Notes: generated from the letters alone by a model not told the origin. Positions 1-13,704 are shown, numbered from the stretch's first letter. The stretch is DNA of 64,000 nucleotides from Pseudomonas sp. PB120 (GCF_009761815.1 NZ_RWIN01000089.1:1-64000), one strand, 5' to 3'. Numbers and translations: made by a program.

Positions 1-72
1 CGATAGCGGTGTGTCAGCCAAAGATGATGTCGACTGACACACCGCCATCGCGAGCAGGCTCGCTCCTACAGG
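1..72. repeat. REP/REPIN palindrome, right half
   Basis: An inverted repeat GCGGTGTGTCAG (6-17) / CTGACACACCGC (34-45) is followed by the Pseudomonas REP core ATCGCGAGCAGGCTCGCTCC at about 47-66. The matching left REP core should lie just outside the window. The same core recurs in many intergenic gaps here. Confidence 0.8.
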
Positions 73-175
73 AGGTTTATGGTGTTGAATGGATTTTTCA
101 CAGCCCTTCTACAATCGCCTCACCAATCCGCTCCTAGACTTACCTTATAGGCCGTCGAGCGGCCGGGAGCGTGAG

Positions 176-532
176 ATGTGGCGGTTTGTGGCGGTAGCAG
201 GTGTGTTGATCGTGATCGCGGGTTGCCAGACGACCCACGAAGATCTGATTGCCAAGGGTTATCCACCGGCGTTCGCCGATGGTTTTGATGACGGTTGCAC
301 CAGTGGCCGCCAGGCGGCCGGGGCAATGACCGGTGAATTTCGCAAAAATGTGCCGCGCTATCTCAAGGACAAGCAGTACGCCGAAGGCTGGGGCGATGGT
401 TTTCGCCAATGCCAGGCCATGCTGGAAAACCAGGACCGCGATGACTATCGCAGCCACCATTGGGACGAGCGCGACAAAGCCTGGCAGCAGGAAAAAGACC
501 AGGGTGCGGCCAGGGCGTATCGCTCGCCATGA
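176..532 (+). CDS. small putative lipoprotein
   Basis: Predicted 118-residue envelope lipoprotein of unknown function. The N-terminus is a short basic stretch, a hydrophobic core and a lipobox ending IAGC at residue 17, so the mature protein would start at that Cys. Asp follows the TT at +4, not directly at +2, so outer-membrane sorting is possible but not certain. The mature part is hydrophilic, with paired Gly/Asp-rich stretches (FADGFDDGC and WGDGFRQC) that look like a duplicated unit with one Cys each. The ATG at 176 is chosen over an upstream in-frame start because GGGAG precedes it at proper spacing and because the signal peptide begins there. It precedes the Gre-like gene on the same strand with a 70-bp gap. 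The family was not recognised. Confidence 0.75.
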   Translation: MWRFVAVAGVLIVIAGCQTTHEDLIAKGYPPAFADGFDDGCTSGRQAAGAMTGEFRKNVPRYLKDKQYAEGWGDGFRQCQAMLENQDRDDYRSHHWDERDKAWQQEKDQGAARAYRSP

Positions 533-602
533 GTCGCTGACAGACATTCCTCGAAACTAAAAGGCTGCGACCATGGCCCAAACCCTATAACGGGAGAACA
601 TC

Positions 603-2449
<1,847 letters not shown>

Positions 2450-2630
2450 TTATTGTCGTTGGAAGAAATTGAGCCGGACTGTAACAAACGATTCGTGCAC
2501 AGGAACAGAGCGAAATGTCGCATTTGTGAAATTAAATGGTGCGCTTTATATAAATTAGTCCTGAATTTTGAGGTTTTTCGCACCTAAAAAGGGATTAACA
2601 CATTGGGTTTTGCACCATCAGTGACTCCGC

Positions 2631-2722
2631 CATCGCCGGCAGGCCAGCTCCCACAAGTTTAGTGGTGTTCACGCCCCCCGGGGCATTACCCAATCCCTGT
2701 GGGAGCTGGCCTGCCGGCGATG
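2631..2722. repeat. REPIN (inverted REP pair)
   Basis: Left arm CATCGCCGGCAGGCCAGCTC at 2631-2650 and its reverse complement ending in GCCGGCGATG at 2722 flank a short loop. This is the CCGGCAGGCC variant of the Pseudomonas REP core. Confidence 0.8.
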
Positions 2723-2752
2723 AATACAACTCGGTTCACCTGAAAAACACGC

Positions 2753-2780
2753 AAAAAAAACGGAGCCCGAAGGCTCCGTT
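2753..2780 (-). terminator. Rho-independent terminator of ettA
   Basis: The stem AACGGAGCC (2759-2767) pairs with GGCTCCGTT (2772-2780) around a CGAA loop. Read on the minus strand it is followed by eight U, just 25 bp past the ettA stop. Confidence 0.9.
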
Positions 2781-2804
2781 CTTGTTCATGCAACCAACCC
2801 GATA

Positions 2805-4469
<1,665 letters not shown>

Positions 4470-4741
4470 GGAGAACCTTGGGTCAGTGACTGATGAATGA
4501 TTGGAGCGCGGGCGATGCCCGGCCAGGCCGTGCGCGTCGACGATTGACGGGTATCAATGGTGCGCGCTGAAAAAACCTGATTCTAGGAGCTGGAACGCTC
4601 CCGCGTAACCGGCAAAGCTACCTTATTGACAGAAGGCAGTCCAGCCGGGAGGGGCTGGCACTTTGCCACAAGTCAGGGCATGCTAGCCGCCCTTCGGGCG
4701 TCCGGCTTATAGTGCACGTCGCGCCAGTCCAGCCAAACCGC

Positions 4742-4755
4742 AGGATTACAGTTTG
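4742..4755 (+). promoter_or_regulatory. ribosome binding site deciding the morA TTG start
   Basis: AGGA at 4742-4745 lies 7 nt before a TTG at 4753. The first in-frame ATG (residue 31) falls inside the first membrane helix, so TTG is the better start. A TATAGT hexamer at 4708-4713 could be a -10 element but lacks a clear -35. Confidence 0.6.
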
Positions 4756-7700
4756 TCCAATGTCTCTCCGCCCCTGACTCCCCGTGCACCGACGGTTGCG
4801 CCCGGCTCCCCCCTGCGCGGAACCTTGAAAGGCGCGCTGGCCATGCTGGTATTGATGCTGCTTGCGCTGCTCTTCTGGCAGTTGCTGGACCAACTTCGCG
4901 CCACCCAGAAAACCCAGCGCCAGTACACCATCGACTACACCGCCGATCTGGCCGCGCAAGTCAGCTTGAACATGACGCTGAAGGCGCAGATCGCGCTCAA
5001 CCTGTTACCGATCGTCGAACAACCGCAAAGTGACGACGAACAGCAGGCACTGCTGCGCAAGCTGCAACAGTCGTTGCCCGAACTGCGCAGCCTCGCCCTG
5101 CTTAGCCCATCGGGCACCATCCTCAGCGACAGCGCCGCCAACAGCGACGACGCCGATTACCTGAGCGAGCTGGTCCGGCGCAGCCGTGCCCAGGCGCACT
5201 ATTTCAGCAATGCCGACGACGGTTCAGTAGTGCATCTATTGCTGCACCAGGCCAGTGGCAGCACCCGCGGCTATTGGGCCCTGCGACTGAAGCCGAATTT
5301 TTTCACTTCGCTGACCCAACAAAACGAAGCCGGTGTCCGTCCGCTGTGGCTGGTGGAAAACCGCCTGAACCACCAGATTATCAGTCGCGACGAAAGAATT
5401 CCCGCAACCAATCCGGGCGTGTTGAGCCCGGACGATGTCGCCAACAGCGTACTGACCGTGCCCTTAAGTAGTAGCGACTGGCAATTGCGCGGGTTGTTCG
5501 ACCGGCAACTCGTGCTTGAACAACTGCTGCCAGCGTTCATCGGCAAATGCCTGTTGGGGCTGGCGCTTTCTCTGCTGCCATTCATCGTTTTACTGAACAT
5601 GCGCCGCCGCCAACGCCAGCTGCATGAAGGCCGTCGACGCTATCAGGACATTTTCGAGGGCACTGGCGTCGCCCTGTGCGTGCTCGACGTCTCGGGGCTG
5701 AAAAGCTGCTTCGACAAGGCCCACCTGCAAAACAATGAACAACTGCAGGCCTGGCTCGAAACACCGGAGCAACGTGAACAACTGCTGCAGGAAGTGCGCA
5801 TCACCGAGGTCAATCAGGTCGCGCTCAATCTGCTCAACGTCAATTCCTGCGCTCAAGCCTGGAAACTGCTGATCGACAGCGGGCCGCTGGACGGCACCGA
5901 CATCGGCAATCAAATACTAGAAGCCGTCCACAACCAGCAAAAACAACTTGAGCTGGAAATCAAACTCCAGGACGCCAGTGGTCGCGACCAGCACCTATGG
6001 CTGGTGCTGCGCCTGCCGGAGGACCAGGACGACTATAACGCGGTGATCCTGAGCATCACCGACATCACCAGCCGCAAGCTGATTGAATTGTCGTTGCTGG
6101 AGCGCGAAGGTTTCTGGTCCGATGTCGTGCGCACCGTGCCGGATCACCTGTATGTGCAGGACGTGATCAGCCAGCGAATGATCTTCAGCAACCACCACCT
6201 GGGCCAGACGCTCGGTTACAACCGAACCGAGTTGCACCAGATGGGCGAGTATTTCTGGGAAATTCTCCTGCACCCCGAAGATGCCGACTTTTACCACCGT
6301 TCACGCCAGAACCAGCGACAGGCCGGCTACCGGCAATTGCTGCAGTGTCAACTGCGCTTTCGTCACCGCGATGGCAAGTGGCGGCGTTTCGAGATTCGCG
6401 AACAGGCGCTGGCGCGGGACAAGCACGATCAGGTCACGCGAATCATCGGCGTGGCCAAGGACATCACCGAACAGATCGAAGCCAGCGAATCCCTGCGCGA
6501 CAGCGAGCAGCGCTACCGGATGCTCGCCGAAAGCATCAGCGACGTGATTTTCTCCACCGACAGCAGGCTGGCGCTCAATTACGTCAGCCCGTCGGTACTG
6601 GGGGTGCTGGGCTACGACGTCGACTGGATTTTCCAGAACGGCTGGCAGTCCACCATCGCCAACCCGCAGCAATTGACCGGCATCTACAACCTGATGGACC
6701 GGGTCAGCAAAGCGCTGGATCACCCCGAACAACTGGCGCTGTTGCGCAACCAGGTGCAGACCCAATTGTTCTTGTTCGACTGCCTGCGGGCGGACGGACG
6801 CAAGATTCCCATCGAGCTGCGGCTGGTGCTGGTCTGGGACGAACACGGCGCCTTCGAAGGCGTGCTCGGCGTCGGTCGCGACATCAGCCAGCAGCGCCGC
6901 GCCGAGAAAGACCTGCGCATGGCGGCCACGGTATTCGAACATTCGACCTCGGCGATCCTGATCACTGACCCGGCCGGCTACATCGTCCAGGCCAACGACG
7001 CCTTCAGTCGCGTCAGCGGCTATGCGGTCGAGCAAGTCCTCGATCAACTGCCGAACATGCTGACTGTCGACGAACAGCAGGACGCGCACTTGCGTTATGT
7101 GCTCAAGCAACTGCATCAGCACAGCACCTGGGAAGGTGAGGTCTGGCTCAAGCGGCGCAATGGCGAACACTACCCGGCCTGGGTCGGCATTACCGCAGTA
7201 CTGGATGACGAGGGCGACCTGGCCAGCTATGTGTGTTTCTTCAGTGACATCAGCGAGCGCAAGGCCAGCGAGCAGCGCATTCACCGCTTGGCCTACTACG
7301 ACGCCCTGACGCACCTGCCCAACCGCACACTGTTCCAGGATCGCCTGCACAGCGCCCTGCAATCGGCCGACCGGCAGAAATCGTGGGTGGTGCTGATGTT
7401 CCTCGACCTGGACCGATTCAAGCCGATCAACGACTCCCTGGGCCACGCCGCCGGCGACCGCATGCTCAAGGAAATGGCCACGCGCCTGCTCGGCTGCGTC
7501 GCCGATGACGACACGGTGGCCCGCATGGGCGGTGATGAGTTCACCTTGTTGCTGCAACCCAAGGTCAACCGTGAAATTGCACTGAATCGGGCGATTCACG
7601 TGGCGGAACAGATCCTCGCCAGCCTGGTGAAACCGTTCGTCCTCGAAGGTCGCGAGTTTTTTGTCACGGCCAGTATCGGCATCGCCCTGAGCCCGCAGGA

Positions 7701-8601
7701 CGGCAACGAACTCAGCCAGTTGATGAAAAACGCCGACACGGCGATGTACCACGCCAAGGAGCGCGGCAAGAACAACTTCCAGTTCTATCAGGCGGACATG
7801 AACGCCAGCGCCCTGGAGCGCCTGGAACTGGAAAGCGATTTACGCCATGCCCTGGAACAGGACGAATTCGTTCTGTATTACCAGCCGCAGTTCAGCGGCG
7901 ACGGCAAACGCCTGACCGGTGCCGAAGCCCTGCTGCGCTGGCGTCATCCGCGACGCGGCCTGGTGCCGCCGGGGGATTTCATTCCGGTGCTGGAAGAGCT
8001 CGGCCTGGTGGTCGATGTCGGCGACTGGGTGCTCACCGAGGCCTGTCGTCAGCTCAAGGCCTGGCATCTGGCCAAGGTCCGGGTGCCCAAGGTGTCGGTG
8101 AACATTTCGGCGCGGCAGTTCTCGGATGGCCAGCTCGGGACGCGAATCGCCACCATTCTGCGGGAAACCGGCCTGCCGCCGGCGTGCCTGGAGCTGGAGC
8201 TGACCGAAAGTATCCTGATGCGCGAAGTCAGCGAAGCCATGCAGATTCTCGCCGGCCTGAAAAACCTCGGCTTGAGCATTGCGGTCGACGACTTCGGCAC
8301 TGGTTATTCATCGCTCAACTACCTCAAGCAGTTCCCGATCGACGTGCTGAAAATCGACCGCACGTTCGTCGACGGCTTGCCGTCGGGCGAACAGGACGCG
8401 CAGATTGCCCGGGCGATTATCGCCATGGCCCACAGCCTGAACCTGGCCGTGATCGCCGAGGGTGTGGAGACTCATGAACAGCTGGATTTCCTGCGCGAGC
8501 ATGGGTGCGATGAGGTTCAGGGGTACCTGTTCGGGCGGCCGATGCAGGCGCACAAGTTTGAAGTGCAATTCAGCAATGATGCGTTGTTCATGTTCGATTG
8601 A
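4753..8601 (+). CDS. morA: membrane sensor GGDEF/EAL protein MorA
   Basis: A 1282-residue inner-membrane regulator of cyclic-di-GMP, which in Pseudomonas controls flagellar timing and biofilm formation. Order of parts: a transmembrane helix at about 30-47, a periplasmic sensor region, a second helix at about 265-283, several PAS/PAC domains (about 295-835), a GGDEF domain with an intact GGDEF motif at 926-930, and an EAL domain with EALLRW at 1058-1063 and the catalytic-loop motif DFGTGYSSL. Both output domains therefore look active for synthesis and breakdown. Placement directly before glyA matches the morA locus of P. aeruginosa. A PilZ receptor gene lies 5 kb downstream. The start is a TTG supported by an AGGA site. 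Confidence 0.9.
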   Translation: MSNVSPPLTPRAPTVAPGSPLRGTLKGALAMLVLMLLALLFWQLLDQLRATQKTQRQYTIDYTADLAAQVSLNMTLKAQIALNLLPIVEQPQSDDEQQALLRKLQQSLPELRSLALLSPSGTILSDSAANSDDADYLSELVRRSRAQAHYFSNADDGSVVHLLLHQASGSTRGYWALRLKPNFFTSLTQQNEAGVRPLWLVENRLNHQIISRDERIPATNPGVLSPDDVANSVLTVPLSSSDWQLRGLFDRQLVLEQLLPAFIGKCLLGLALSLLPFIVLLNMRRRQRQLHEGRRRYQDIFEGTGVALCVLDVSGLKSCFDKAHLQNNEQLQAWLETPEQREQLLQEVRITEVNQVALNLLNVNSCAQAWKLLIDSGPLDGTDIGNQILEAVHNQQKQLELEIKLQDASGRDQHLWLVLRLPEDQDDYNAVILSITDITSRKLIELSLLEREGFWSDVVRTVPDHLYVQDVISQRMIFSNHHLGQTLGYNRTELHQMGEYFWEILLHPEDADFYHRSRQNQRQAGYRQLLQCQLRFRHRDGKWRRFEIREQALARDKHDQVTRIIGVAKDITEQIEASESLRDSEQRYRMLAESISDVIFSTDSRLALNYVSPSVLGVLGYDVDWIFQNGWQSTIANPQQLTGIYNLMDRVSKALDHPEQLALLRNQVQTQLFLFDCLRADGRKIPIELRLVLVWDEHGAFEGVLGVGRDISQQRRAEKDLRMAATVFEHSTSAILITDPAGYIVQANDAFSRVSGYAVEQVLDQLPNMLTVDEQQDAHLRYVLKQLHQHSTWEGEVWLKRRNGEHYPAWVGITAVLDDEGDLASYVCFFSDISERKASEQRIHRLAYYDALTHLPNRTLFQDRLHSALQSADRQKSWVVLMFLDLDRFKPINDSLGHAAGDRMLKEMATRLLGCVADDDTVARMGGDEFTLLLQPKVNREIALNRAIHVAEQILASLVKPFVLEGREFFVTASIGIALSPQDGNELSQLMKNADTAMYHAKERGKNNFQFYQADMNASALERLELESDLRHALEQDEFVLYYQPQFSGDGKRLTGAEALLRWRHPRRGLVPPGDFIPVLEELGLVVDVGDWVLTEACRQLKAWHLAKVRVPKVSVNISARQFSDGQLGTRIATILRETGLPPACLELELTESILMREVSEAMQILAGLKNLGLSIAVDDFGTGYSSLNYLKQFPIDVLKIDRTFVDGLPSGEQDAQIARAIIAMAHSLNLAVIAEGVETHEQLDFLREHGCDEVQGYLFGRPMQAHKFEVQFSNDALFMFD

Positions 8602-8612
8602 AGCGCAATCAT

Positions 8613-8703
8613 TGTGGCGAGGGAGCTTGCTCCCGTTGGACTGCGCAGCAGTCCCTTTTTGGGGCCGCTTCGCAGCCCAGCGGGAGCAAGCTCCCTCGCC
8701 ACA
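8613..8703. repeat. REPIN, GTGGCGAGGGAGC variant
   Basis: TGTGGCGAGGGAGCTTGCTC at 8613-8632 is repeated inverted at the right end (GAGCAAGCTCCCTCGCCACA, 8684-8703). An internal smaller hairpin includes CTGCGCAGCAG. It lies between morA and glyA. Confidence 0.85.
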
Positions 8704-8775
8704 GGCCAGCATGATCACCGCTGATCCCGTCATGAAGCCCACTTGTCTGCGACATGATCTCCTTTCATATGCCAT

Positions 8776-8794
8776 CTAAAACCCATTGGGTTAG
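8776..8794. promoter_or_regulatory. palindrome upstream of glyA
   Basis: AACCC-ATT-GGGTT at 8780-8792, extended by CTAA and TTAG, sits 40 bp before the glyA ATG and overlaps a TAGAAT hexamer that could be a -10 box. It may be an operator; no known regulator is assigned. Confidence 0.3.
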
Positions 8795-8833
8795 AATGCC
8801 CCCCTTTTCTGCCCCCGATCCTTGAGGACCGCC

Positions 8834-10087
8834 ATGTTCAGCCGTGATTTGACTATTGCCAAGTACGACGCCGATCTCTTTGCCGCCATGGAGCAAGAAG
8901 CTCAGCGCCAGGAAGAGCACATTGAGCTGATCGCTTCGGAAAACTACACCAGCCCTGCGGTGATGGAAGCTCAAGGCTCGGTACTGACCAACAAGTACGC
9001 CGAAGGCTACCCGGGCAAGCGCTACTACGGTGGTTGCGAGTACGTCGACGTTGTCGAGCAACTGGCCATCGACCGTGCCAAAGAACTGTTCGGCGCCGAT
9101 TACGCCAACGTTCAACCGCACGCCGGTTCGCAAGCCAACAGCGCCGTTTACCTGGCCCTGCTGTCGGCTGGCGACACCATCCTGGGCATGAGCCTGGCTC
9201 ACGGTGGTCACCTGACTCACGGTGCCAGCGTTTCGTCCTCCGGCAAACTGTACAACGCCATCCAGTACGGCATCGACGCCAACGGCCTGATCGACTACGA
9301 CGAAGTCGAGCGCCTGGCGGTTGAGCACAAGCCAAAAATGATCGTGGCCGGCTTCTCGGCTTACTCGCAGATCCTCGACTTCCCGCGTTTCCGCGAAATC
9401 GCTGACAAGGTTGGCGCGTACCTGTTCGTCGACATGGCCCACGTGGCCGGTCTGGTCGCCGCTGGCGTCTACCCGAACCCGGTTCCTTTCGCCGACGTCG
9501 TGACCACCACCACGCACAAGACCCTGCGCGGTCCACGTGGCGGCCTGATCCTGGCTCGCGCCAACGCCGACATCGAGAAGAAACTGAACTCCGCCGTATT
9601 CCCGGGCGCCCAGGGTGGCCCGCTGGAGCACGTGATCGCCGCTAAAGCGATCTGCTTCAAGGAAGCGCTGCAGCCTGAGTTCAAGACCTACCAGCAACAA
9701 GTGGTGAAAAACGCCAAGGCCATGGCCGGCGTCTTCATCGAGCGCGGTTTCGACGTGGTTTCCGGCGGTACTGAAAACCACCTGTTCCTGCTGTCACTGA
9801 TCAAGCAGGAAATCTCCGGTAAAGACGCCGACGCCGCTCTGGGCAAAGCGTTCATCACCGTGAACAAAAACTCCGTGCCAAACGACCCACGCTCCCCGTT
9901 CGTCACCTCCGGCCTGCGCTTCGGCACCCCGGCTGTGACCACTCGCGGCTTCAAGGAAGCAGAGTGCAAAGAACTGGCCGGCTGGATCTGCGACATCCTG
10001 GCTGATCTGAACAACGAAGCGGTGATCGACGCCGTTCGTGAGAAGGTCAAGGCCATCTGCAAGAAGCTGCCGGTGTACGGCGCTTAA
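8834..10087 (+). CDS. glyA: serine hydroxymethyltransferase
   Basis: Converts serine and tetrahydrofolate to glycine and 5,10-methylene-tetrahydrofolate, the main source of one-carbon units. The 417-residue length is standard. The PLP lysine is K229 within [10 protein letters not shown], and the N-terminal LIASENYTS and GGCEYVD motifs are intact. An ATG twelve bases downstream of an earlier in-frame start is chosen because TTGAGGA precedes it and family members begin MFSRDL. A strong terminator follows 24 bp after the stop. Confidence 0.98.
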   Translation: MFSRDLTIAKYDADLFAAMEQEAQRQEEHIELIASENYTSPAVMEAQGSVLTNKYAEGYPGKRYYGGCEYVDVVEQLAIDRAKELFGADYANVQPHAGSQANSAVYLALLSAGDTILGMSLAHGGHLTHGASVSSSGKLYNAIQYGIDANGLIDYDEVERLAVEHKPKMIVAGFSAYSQILDFPRFREIADKVGAYLFVDMAHVAGLVAAGVYPNPVPFADVVTTTTHKTLRGPRGGLILARANADIEKKLNSAVFPGAQGGPLEHVIAAKAICFKEALQPEFKTYQQQVVKNAKAMAGVFIERGFDVVSGGTENHLFLLSLIKQEISGKDADAALGKAFITVNKNSVPNDPRSPFVTSGLRFGTPAVTTRGFKEAECKELAGWICDILADLNNEAVIDAVREKVKAICKKLPVYGA

Positions 10088-10110
10088 TTGCACCGCTGAA
10101 CCGCAGCAAT

Positions 10111-10143
10111 AAAAAAACCGGCCAGTGATGGCCGGTTTTTTTT
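10111..10143 (+). terminator. glyA terminator
   Basis: The stem AAAACCGGCC / GGCCGGTTTT with an AGTGAT loop is followed by a run of T; flanking A and T tracts make it work in either direction. Confidence 0.92.
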
Positions 10144-10162
10144 CGCCCGCAACTCACACTAC

Positions 10163-10265
10163 CTGTAGGAGCGAGCTCGCTCGCGAAAAACCAGAGAGCA
10201 CTGCGTTCAAGCAGGCAGGCCCCGTTATCGTTCACGTCCATCGCGAGCAGGCTCGCTCCTACAGG
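10163..10265. repeat. REPIN
   Basis: CTGTAGGAGCGAGCTCGCTC at 10163-10182 faces GAGCAGGCTCGCTCCTACAG at about 10245-10264, a divergent REP pair with an unrelated loop. Confidence 0.8.
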
Positions 10266-10290
10266 GGATTGCATTTCAAATGTGGGAGCT

Positions 10291-11262
10291 TTACGACGCC
10301 GCCACTCGCGCAAATCCCTCGCGAATTTTCTCTTCTGGCAGCTCGTCGGCGATAAACACGATCACGCTTTCCCGCGCCTCATCGTCAGCCCATTCGGTGT
10401 CCCAGTCGAAACCATAAAGCTTCAACACGCCCTGAAACACCATCCGCCGCGGCTCGCCAACGATGCTCAGCACGCCCTTGTAACGCAGCAGTTGCTTGCC
10501 ATGTTCTTCCAGCAACTCGTTCATGAACTCGCTGAGCTTGTCGATATCCAGCGGCTTTTCGGTGCGCAGCACCAGGCTGGAAATGCGATCGATGGATGGC
10601 CCCTTGCTCACCGGGCGCAAGCTCACGCCACCACCGAGGTCGGCGTTGAGGTTGAAACCGCGTACGTCGAGCAGCTCGGCCAGGTCGATCTGGCCGTGGT
10701 CGACGACACGGATCGGGGCGCGGCGGTTGATGCGGGTCAGGCGTTCGCTTAAGGCGGTGAACGTCGGCTCGTCCACCAGATCGCGCTTGCTGACCAACAA
10801 ACGGTCGGCAAAACCGATCTGCGCCTGAGCGATGGTCTGGGTCAGGTGTACGTCCGCGTGCGCGGCATCGACCAGGGTAATGATGCCGTCGAGGATGTAG
10901 CGCTCGCGCAATTCCTCGTCGATGAAGAAGGTTTGCGCCACCGGTGCCGGATCAGCCAGGCCGGTGCATTCGATCACCAGGCGATCGAAAGCAATTTCGC
11001 CGCTGTCCAGGCGTTCGAGCAGCAGGTACAGCGCCTTGGTCAGGTCAGTGTGGATGGTGCAGCAGACGCAGCCGTTGGACAGCGTCATTACTTGCACCGG
11101 CTCGTCGCCCAACAGTTGGGTGTCGATGCCGGCGTCACTGAATTCGTTCTCGATCACGGCGATTTTCAGGCCGTTCTCGGCTTTGAGCAGGTGGCGCAGC
11201 AGCGTGGTTTTACCGGCGCCGAGGAAGCCGCTGAGGATGGTGACGGGGATGGGAGAGGACAA
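10291..11262 (-). CDS. CobW/YjiA-family metal-binding GTPase
   Basis: A 323-residue G3E GTPase of the COG0523 group, which supplies or handles metal ions for target proteins. Walker A is GFLGAGKTT near the N-terminus, and the metal-binding CxCC-type motif appears as NGCVCCT (around residue 64). A G-domain SKRD motif is visible, and the C-terminal CobW domain spans about 215-320. The TTG at 11262 is chosen because AGGAGA lies 6 nt upstream; a TTG seven codons earlier would overlap that site. It lies downstream of ybdD and cstA, with a REPIN between, the order seen in other Pseudomonas. The E. coli homologue YjiA also neighbours a cstA-like transporter (BtsT). Confidence 0.88.
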   Translation of the reverse strand: MSSPIPVTILSGFLGAGKTTLLRHLLKAENGLKIAVIENEFSDAGIDTQLLGDEPVQVMTLSNGCVCCTIHTDLTKALYLLLERLDSGEIAFDRLVIECTGLADPAPVAQTFFIDEELRERYILDGIITLVDAAHADVHLTQTIAQAQIGFADRLLVSKRDLVDEPTFTALSERLTRINRRAPIRVVDHGQIDLAELLDVRGFNLNADLGGGVSLRPVSKGPSIDRISSLVLRTEKPLDIDKLSEFMNELLEEHGKQLLRYKGVLSIVGEPRRMVFQGVLKLYGFDWDTEWADDEARESVIVFIADELPEEKIREGFARVAAS

Positions 11263-11307
11263 ACGGTTTCTCCTGCTTAACAAAATTAAAAGAAAACAAA
11301 AAACAAA

Positions 11308-11398
11308 TGTGGGAGCGAGCCTGCTCGCGATGGCGGAGTGTCAGTCAATACAGATGTTGACTGTCAGACCGCTATCGCGAGCAGGCTCGCTCCCACAG
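11308..11398. repeat. REPIN
   Basis: TGTGGGAGCGAGCCTGCTCG at 11308-11327 and the inverted copy at about 11379-11398 flank an inner inverted repeat around TGACTGTCAG. It lies between ybdD and the CobW gene. Confidence 0.85.
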
Positions 11399-11424
11399 GG
11401 AGTGGCATCAAGCCAAAGGTTGCA

Positions 11425-11622
11425 TCAACAGCACTTCGGCCCACCCTTGCCGCCGTAACGAGCTTCCTGGCGTTCCCGGAAGAACATTTCGTAGCTCATC
11501 ACCGGTTTGTCCGGGTGCTTGGTTTGCATATGCTCGACGTAGTTGTCGTAGTCGGGCATGCCGACCATCAGGCGCGCGGCCTGACCGAGGTATTTACCGA
11601 GGCGACTCAGGTCATTGAACAT
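11425..11622 (-). CDS. YbdD/YjiX family small protein
   Basis: A 65-residue protein with the family motifs [13 protein letters not shown] and [17 protein letters not shown], ending in a CC pair. The family is almost always encoded just after cstA-type pyruvate/peptide transporters, as here (15 bp after cstA on the same strand), and is thought to assist that transporter. The N-terminus matches the usual [10 protein letters not shown] stretch, so the start is credible. Function is not defined biochemically. Confidence 0.9.
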   Translation of the reverse strand: MFNDLSRLGKYLGQAARLMVGMPDYDNYVEHMQTKHPDKPVMSYEMFFRERQEARYGGKGGPKCC

Positions 11623-11637
11623 GTTTGCAATCCTCGA

Positions 11638-13704
11638 TTACGCATCTGGCACAGCATGGAATGGCGCTTCTTTATCCGTACGCTCCTTGCTGCCCCAGGC
11701 GGCGATGCCGACCTTGAGCGCATAGAACAGGATACTGAAGACCACGAACAGGAACAGCGTCGTCAGGGTTGCGTTGGTGTAGGCGTTGAAAATCACGTGT
11801 TGCATCTGCGTGATGTCCTTGGCCGGCGCGAGGATCTGACCATTGGCCAGCGCATCGCTGTATTTCTTCGCCAGTGACAGGAAGCCGATCGCCGGGTTGG
11901 CGTCGAACAGCTTGATGAAACCGGCAGTGACGGTGCAGATCAACAGCCACACCGCGGGCAGCATGGTGACCCAGATGTAGCGCTGGCGTTTCATTTTGAT
12001 CAACACGACGGTCGCCAACATCAGCGCGATACCGGCCAGCATCTGGTTGGAGATACCGAACAGCGGCCACAGGGTGTTGATGCCACCCAATGGATCGATC
12101 ACGCCCTGATACAGCAAGTAACCCCACATCGCCACACAACCGGCGGTTGCGATCAGGTTGGCCGTCCAGGATTCCGTGCGTTTCAGTGCCGGTACGAACG
12201 AGCCGAGCAAGTCCTGCAGCATGAAGCGACCGGCACGGGTACCCGCATCGACCGCCGTCAGGATGAACAGCGCTTCGAACAGAATCGCGAAGTGGTACCA
12301 GAACGCCATGGTGTTTTCACCCGGCAGCACGCTGTGCAAAATCTGCGCGATACCGACCGCCAGGGTCGGGGCACCGCCAGCGCGAGCCAGGACGGTGGTT
12401 TCACCGATGTCCTTGGCCACCGCTTGCAGGGCTTCCGGGGTAATGGCAAAACCCCAGCTGCTAACCGTTTGCGCCACGGCCACCACGTCACCGCCGACGA
12501 TAGCCGCCGGGCTGTTCATGGCGAAGTACACGCCCGGCTCGATCACCGATGCGGCAACCATGGCCATGATGGCCACGAAGGACTCCATCAGCATGCCGCC
12601 ATAACCGATGTAACGGGCATGGCCTTCACTGGCCAGCAACTTCGGCGTGGTGCCGGAGGAAATCAGCGCATGGAAACCTGAGACCGCGCCACAGGCGATG
12701 GTGATGAACAGGAACGGGAACAGACCGCCCTTCCACACCGGACCCGTGCCGTCGATGAACTGGGTCAGGGCCGGCATTTTCAGCTCGGGCATGGTGATCA
12801 GAATACCGATGGCCAGCGCGACGATGGTGCCGATTTTGAGGAAGGTCGACAGGTAGTCGCGCGGCGCCAGAATCAGCCACACCGGCAATACCGCCGCGAC
12901 GAAACCGTAGCCGATCAGCATCCAGGTGATTTGAATGCCGGTAAAACTGAATGCCTTGGCCCAGACCGGATCAGCGGCGATCTGCCCACCGAGCCAGATC
13001 GAACCCAGCAGCAGCAACACGCCGACCACGGAGATTTCACCAATGCGGCCCGGGCGGATGTAGCGCATGTAAATGCCCATGAACATCGCAATCGGGATGG
13101 TCGCCATCACCGTGAAAATGCCCCATGGGCTTTCGGCCAGGGCCTTGACCACGATCAGCGCCAGCACCGCAAGGATGATGATCATGATCAGGAAGCAGCC
13201 AAACAGCGCGATGGTGCCGGGGATGCGGCCCATTTCTTCACGGACCATGTCGCCCAGGGAACGGCCATTGCGGCGAGTGGACAGGAACAGCACCATGAAG
13301 TCCTGAACCGCACCGGCCAGCACCACGCCGGCAATCAGCCACAGCGTGCCGGGCAGATAGCCCATCTGCGCCGCCAATACCGGACCGACCAGCGGCCCCG
13401 CGCCGGCAATGGCTGCGAAGTGGTGACCGAAGAGAATGTGTTTGTTGGTCGGCACATAGTCCAGACCGTCATTGTTGAGCACGGCGGGGGTGGCCCGTCG
13501 CGGGTCGAGTTGCATCACATTGGACGCGATGAACAGACTGTAATAGCGGTATGCAACCAGATAAATGGCCACCGCGGCGACCACAATCCACAAGGCGTTG
13601 ATCGCCTCGCCTCGGCGCAATGCCACTACGCCTAGGGCGCACGCTCCTACGATTGCCAGCAGCAGCCAGGGCAGATGGCGTAGCGGGCTATTATTATTTT
13701 TCAT
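11638..13704 (-). CDS. cstA: carbon starvation protein CstA (pyruvate/peptide transporter)
   Basis: A 688-residue polytopic inner-membrane protein with around 16-18 hydrophobic helices. Family signatures include NKHILFGHHFAAIAGAGPLVGPVLAAQMG (described here only as the NKH...AAQMG block near residues 75-105) and the SGFHALISSGTTPK block. In enterobacteria CstA and its paralogue BtsT import peptides or pyruvate under carbon limitation. The ATG at 13704 is preferred over a much longer reading because it begins at the first helix with a GGAA site ahead. It starts an operon with ybdD and probably the CobW GTPase. Confidence 0.94.
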   Translation of the reverse strand: MKNNNSPLRHLPWLLLAIVGACALGVVALRRGEAINALWIVVAAVAIYLVAYRYYSLFIASNVMQLDPRRATPAVLNNDGLDYVPTNKHILFGHHFAAIAGAGPLVGPVLAAQMGYLPGTLWLIAGVVLAGAVQDFMVLFLSTRRNGRSLGDMVREEMGRIPGTIALFGCFLIMIIILAVLALIVVKALAESPWGIFTVMATIPIAMFMGIYMRYIRPGRIGEISVVGVLLLLGSIWLGGQIAADPVWAKAFSFTGIQITWMLIGYGFVAAVLPVWLILAPRDYLSTFLKIGTIVALAIGILITMPELKMPALTQFIDGTGPVWKGGLFPFLFITIACGAVSGFHALISSGTTPKLLASEGHARYIGYGGMLMESFVAIMAMVAASVIEPGVYFAMNSPAAIVGGDVVAVAQTVSSWGFAITPEALQAVAKDIGETTVLARAGGAPTLAVGIAQILHSVLPGENTMAFWYHFAILFEALFILTAVDAGTRAGRFMLQDLLGSFVPALKRTESWTANLIATAGCVAMWGYLLYQGVIDPLGGINTLWPLFGISNQMLAGIALMLATVVLIKMKRQRYIWVTMLPAVWLLICTVTAGFIKLFDANPAIGFLSLAKKYSDALANGQILAPAKDITQMQHVIFNAYTNATLTTLFLFVVFSILFYALKVGIAAWGSKERTDKEAPFHAVPDA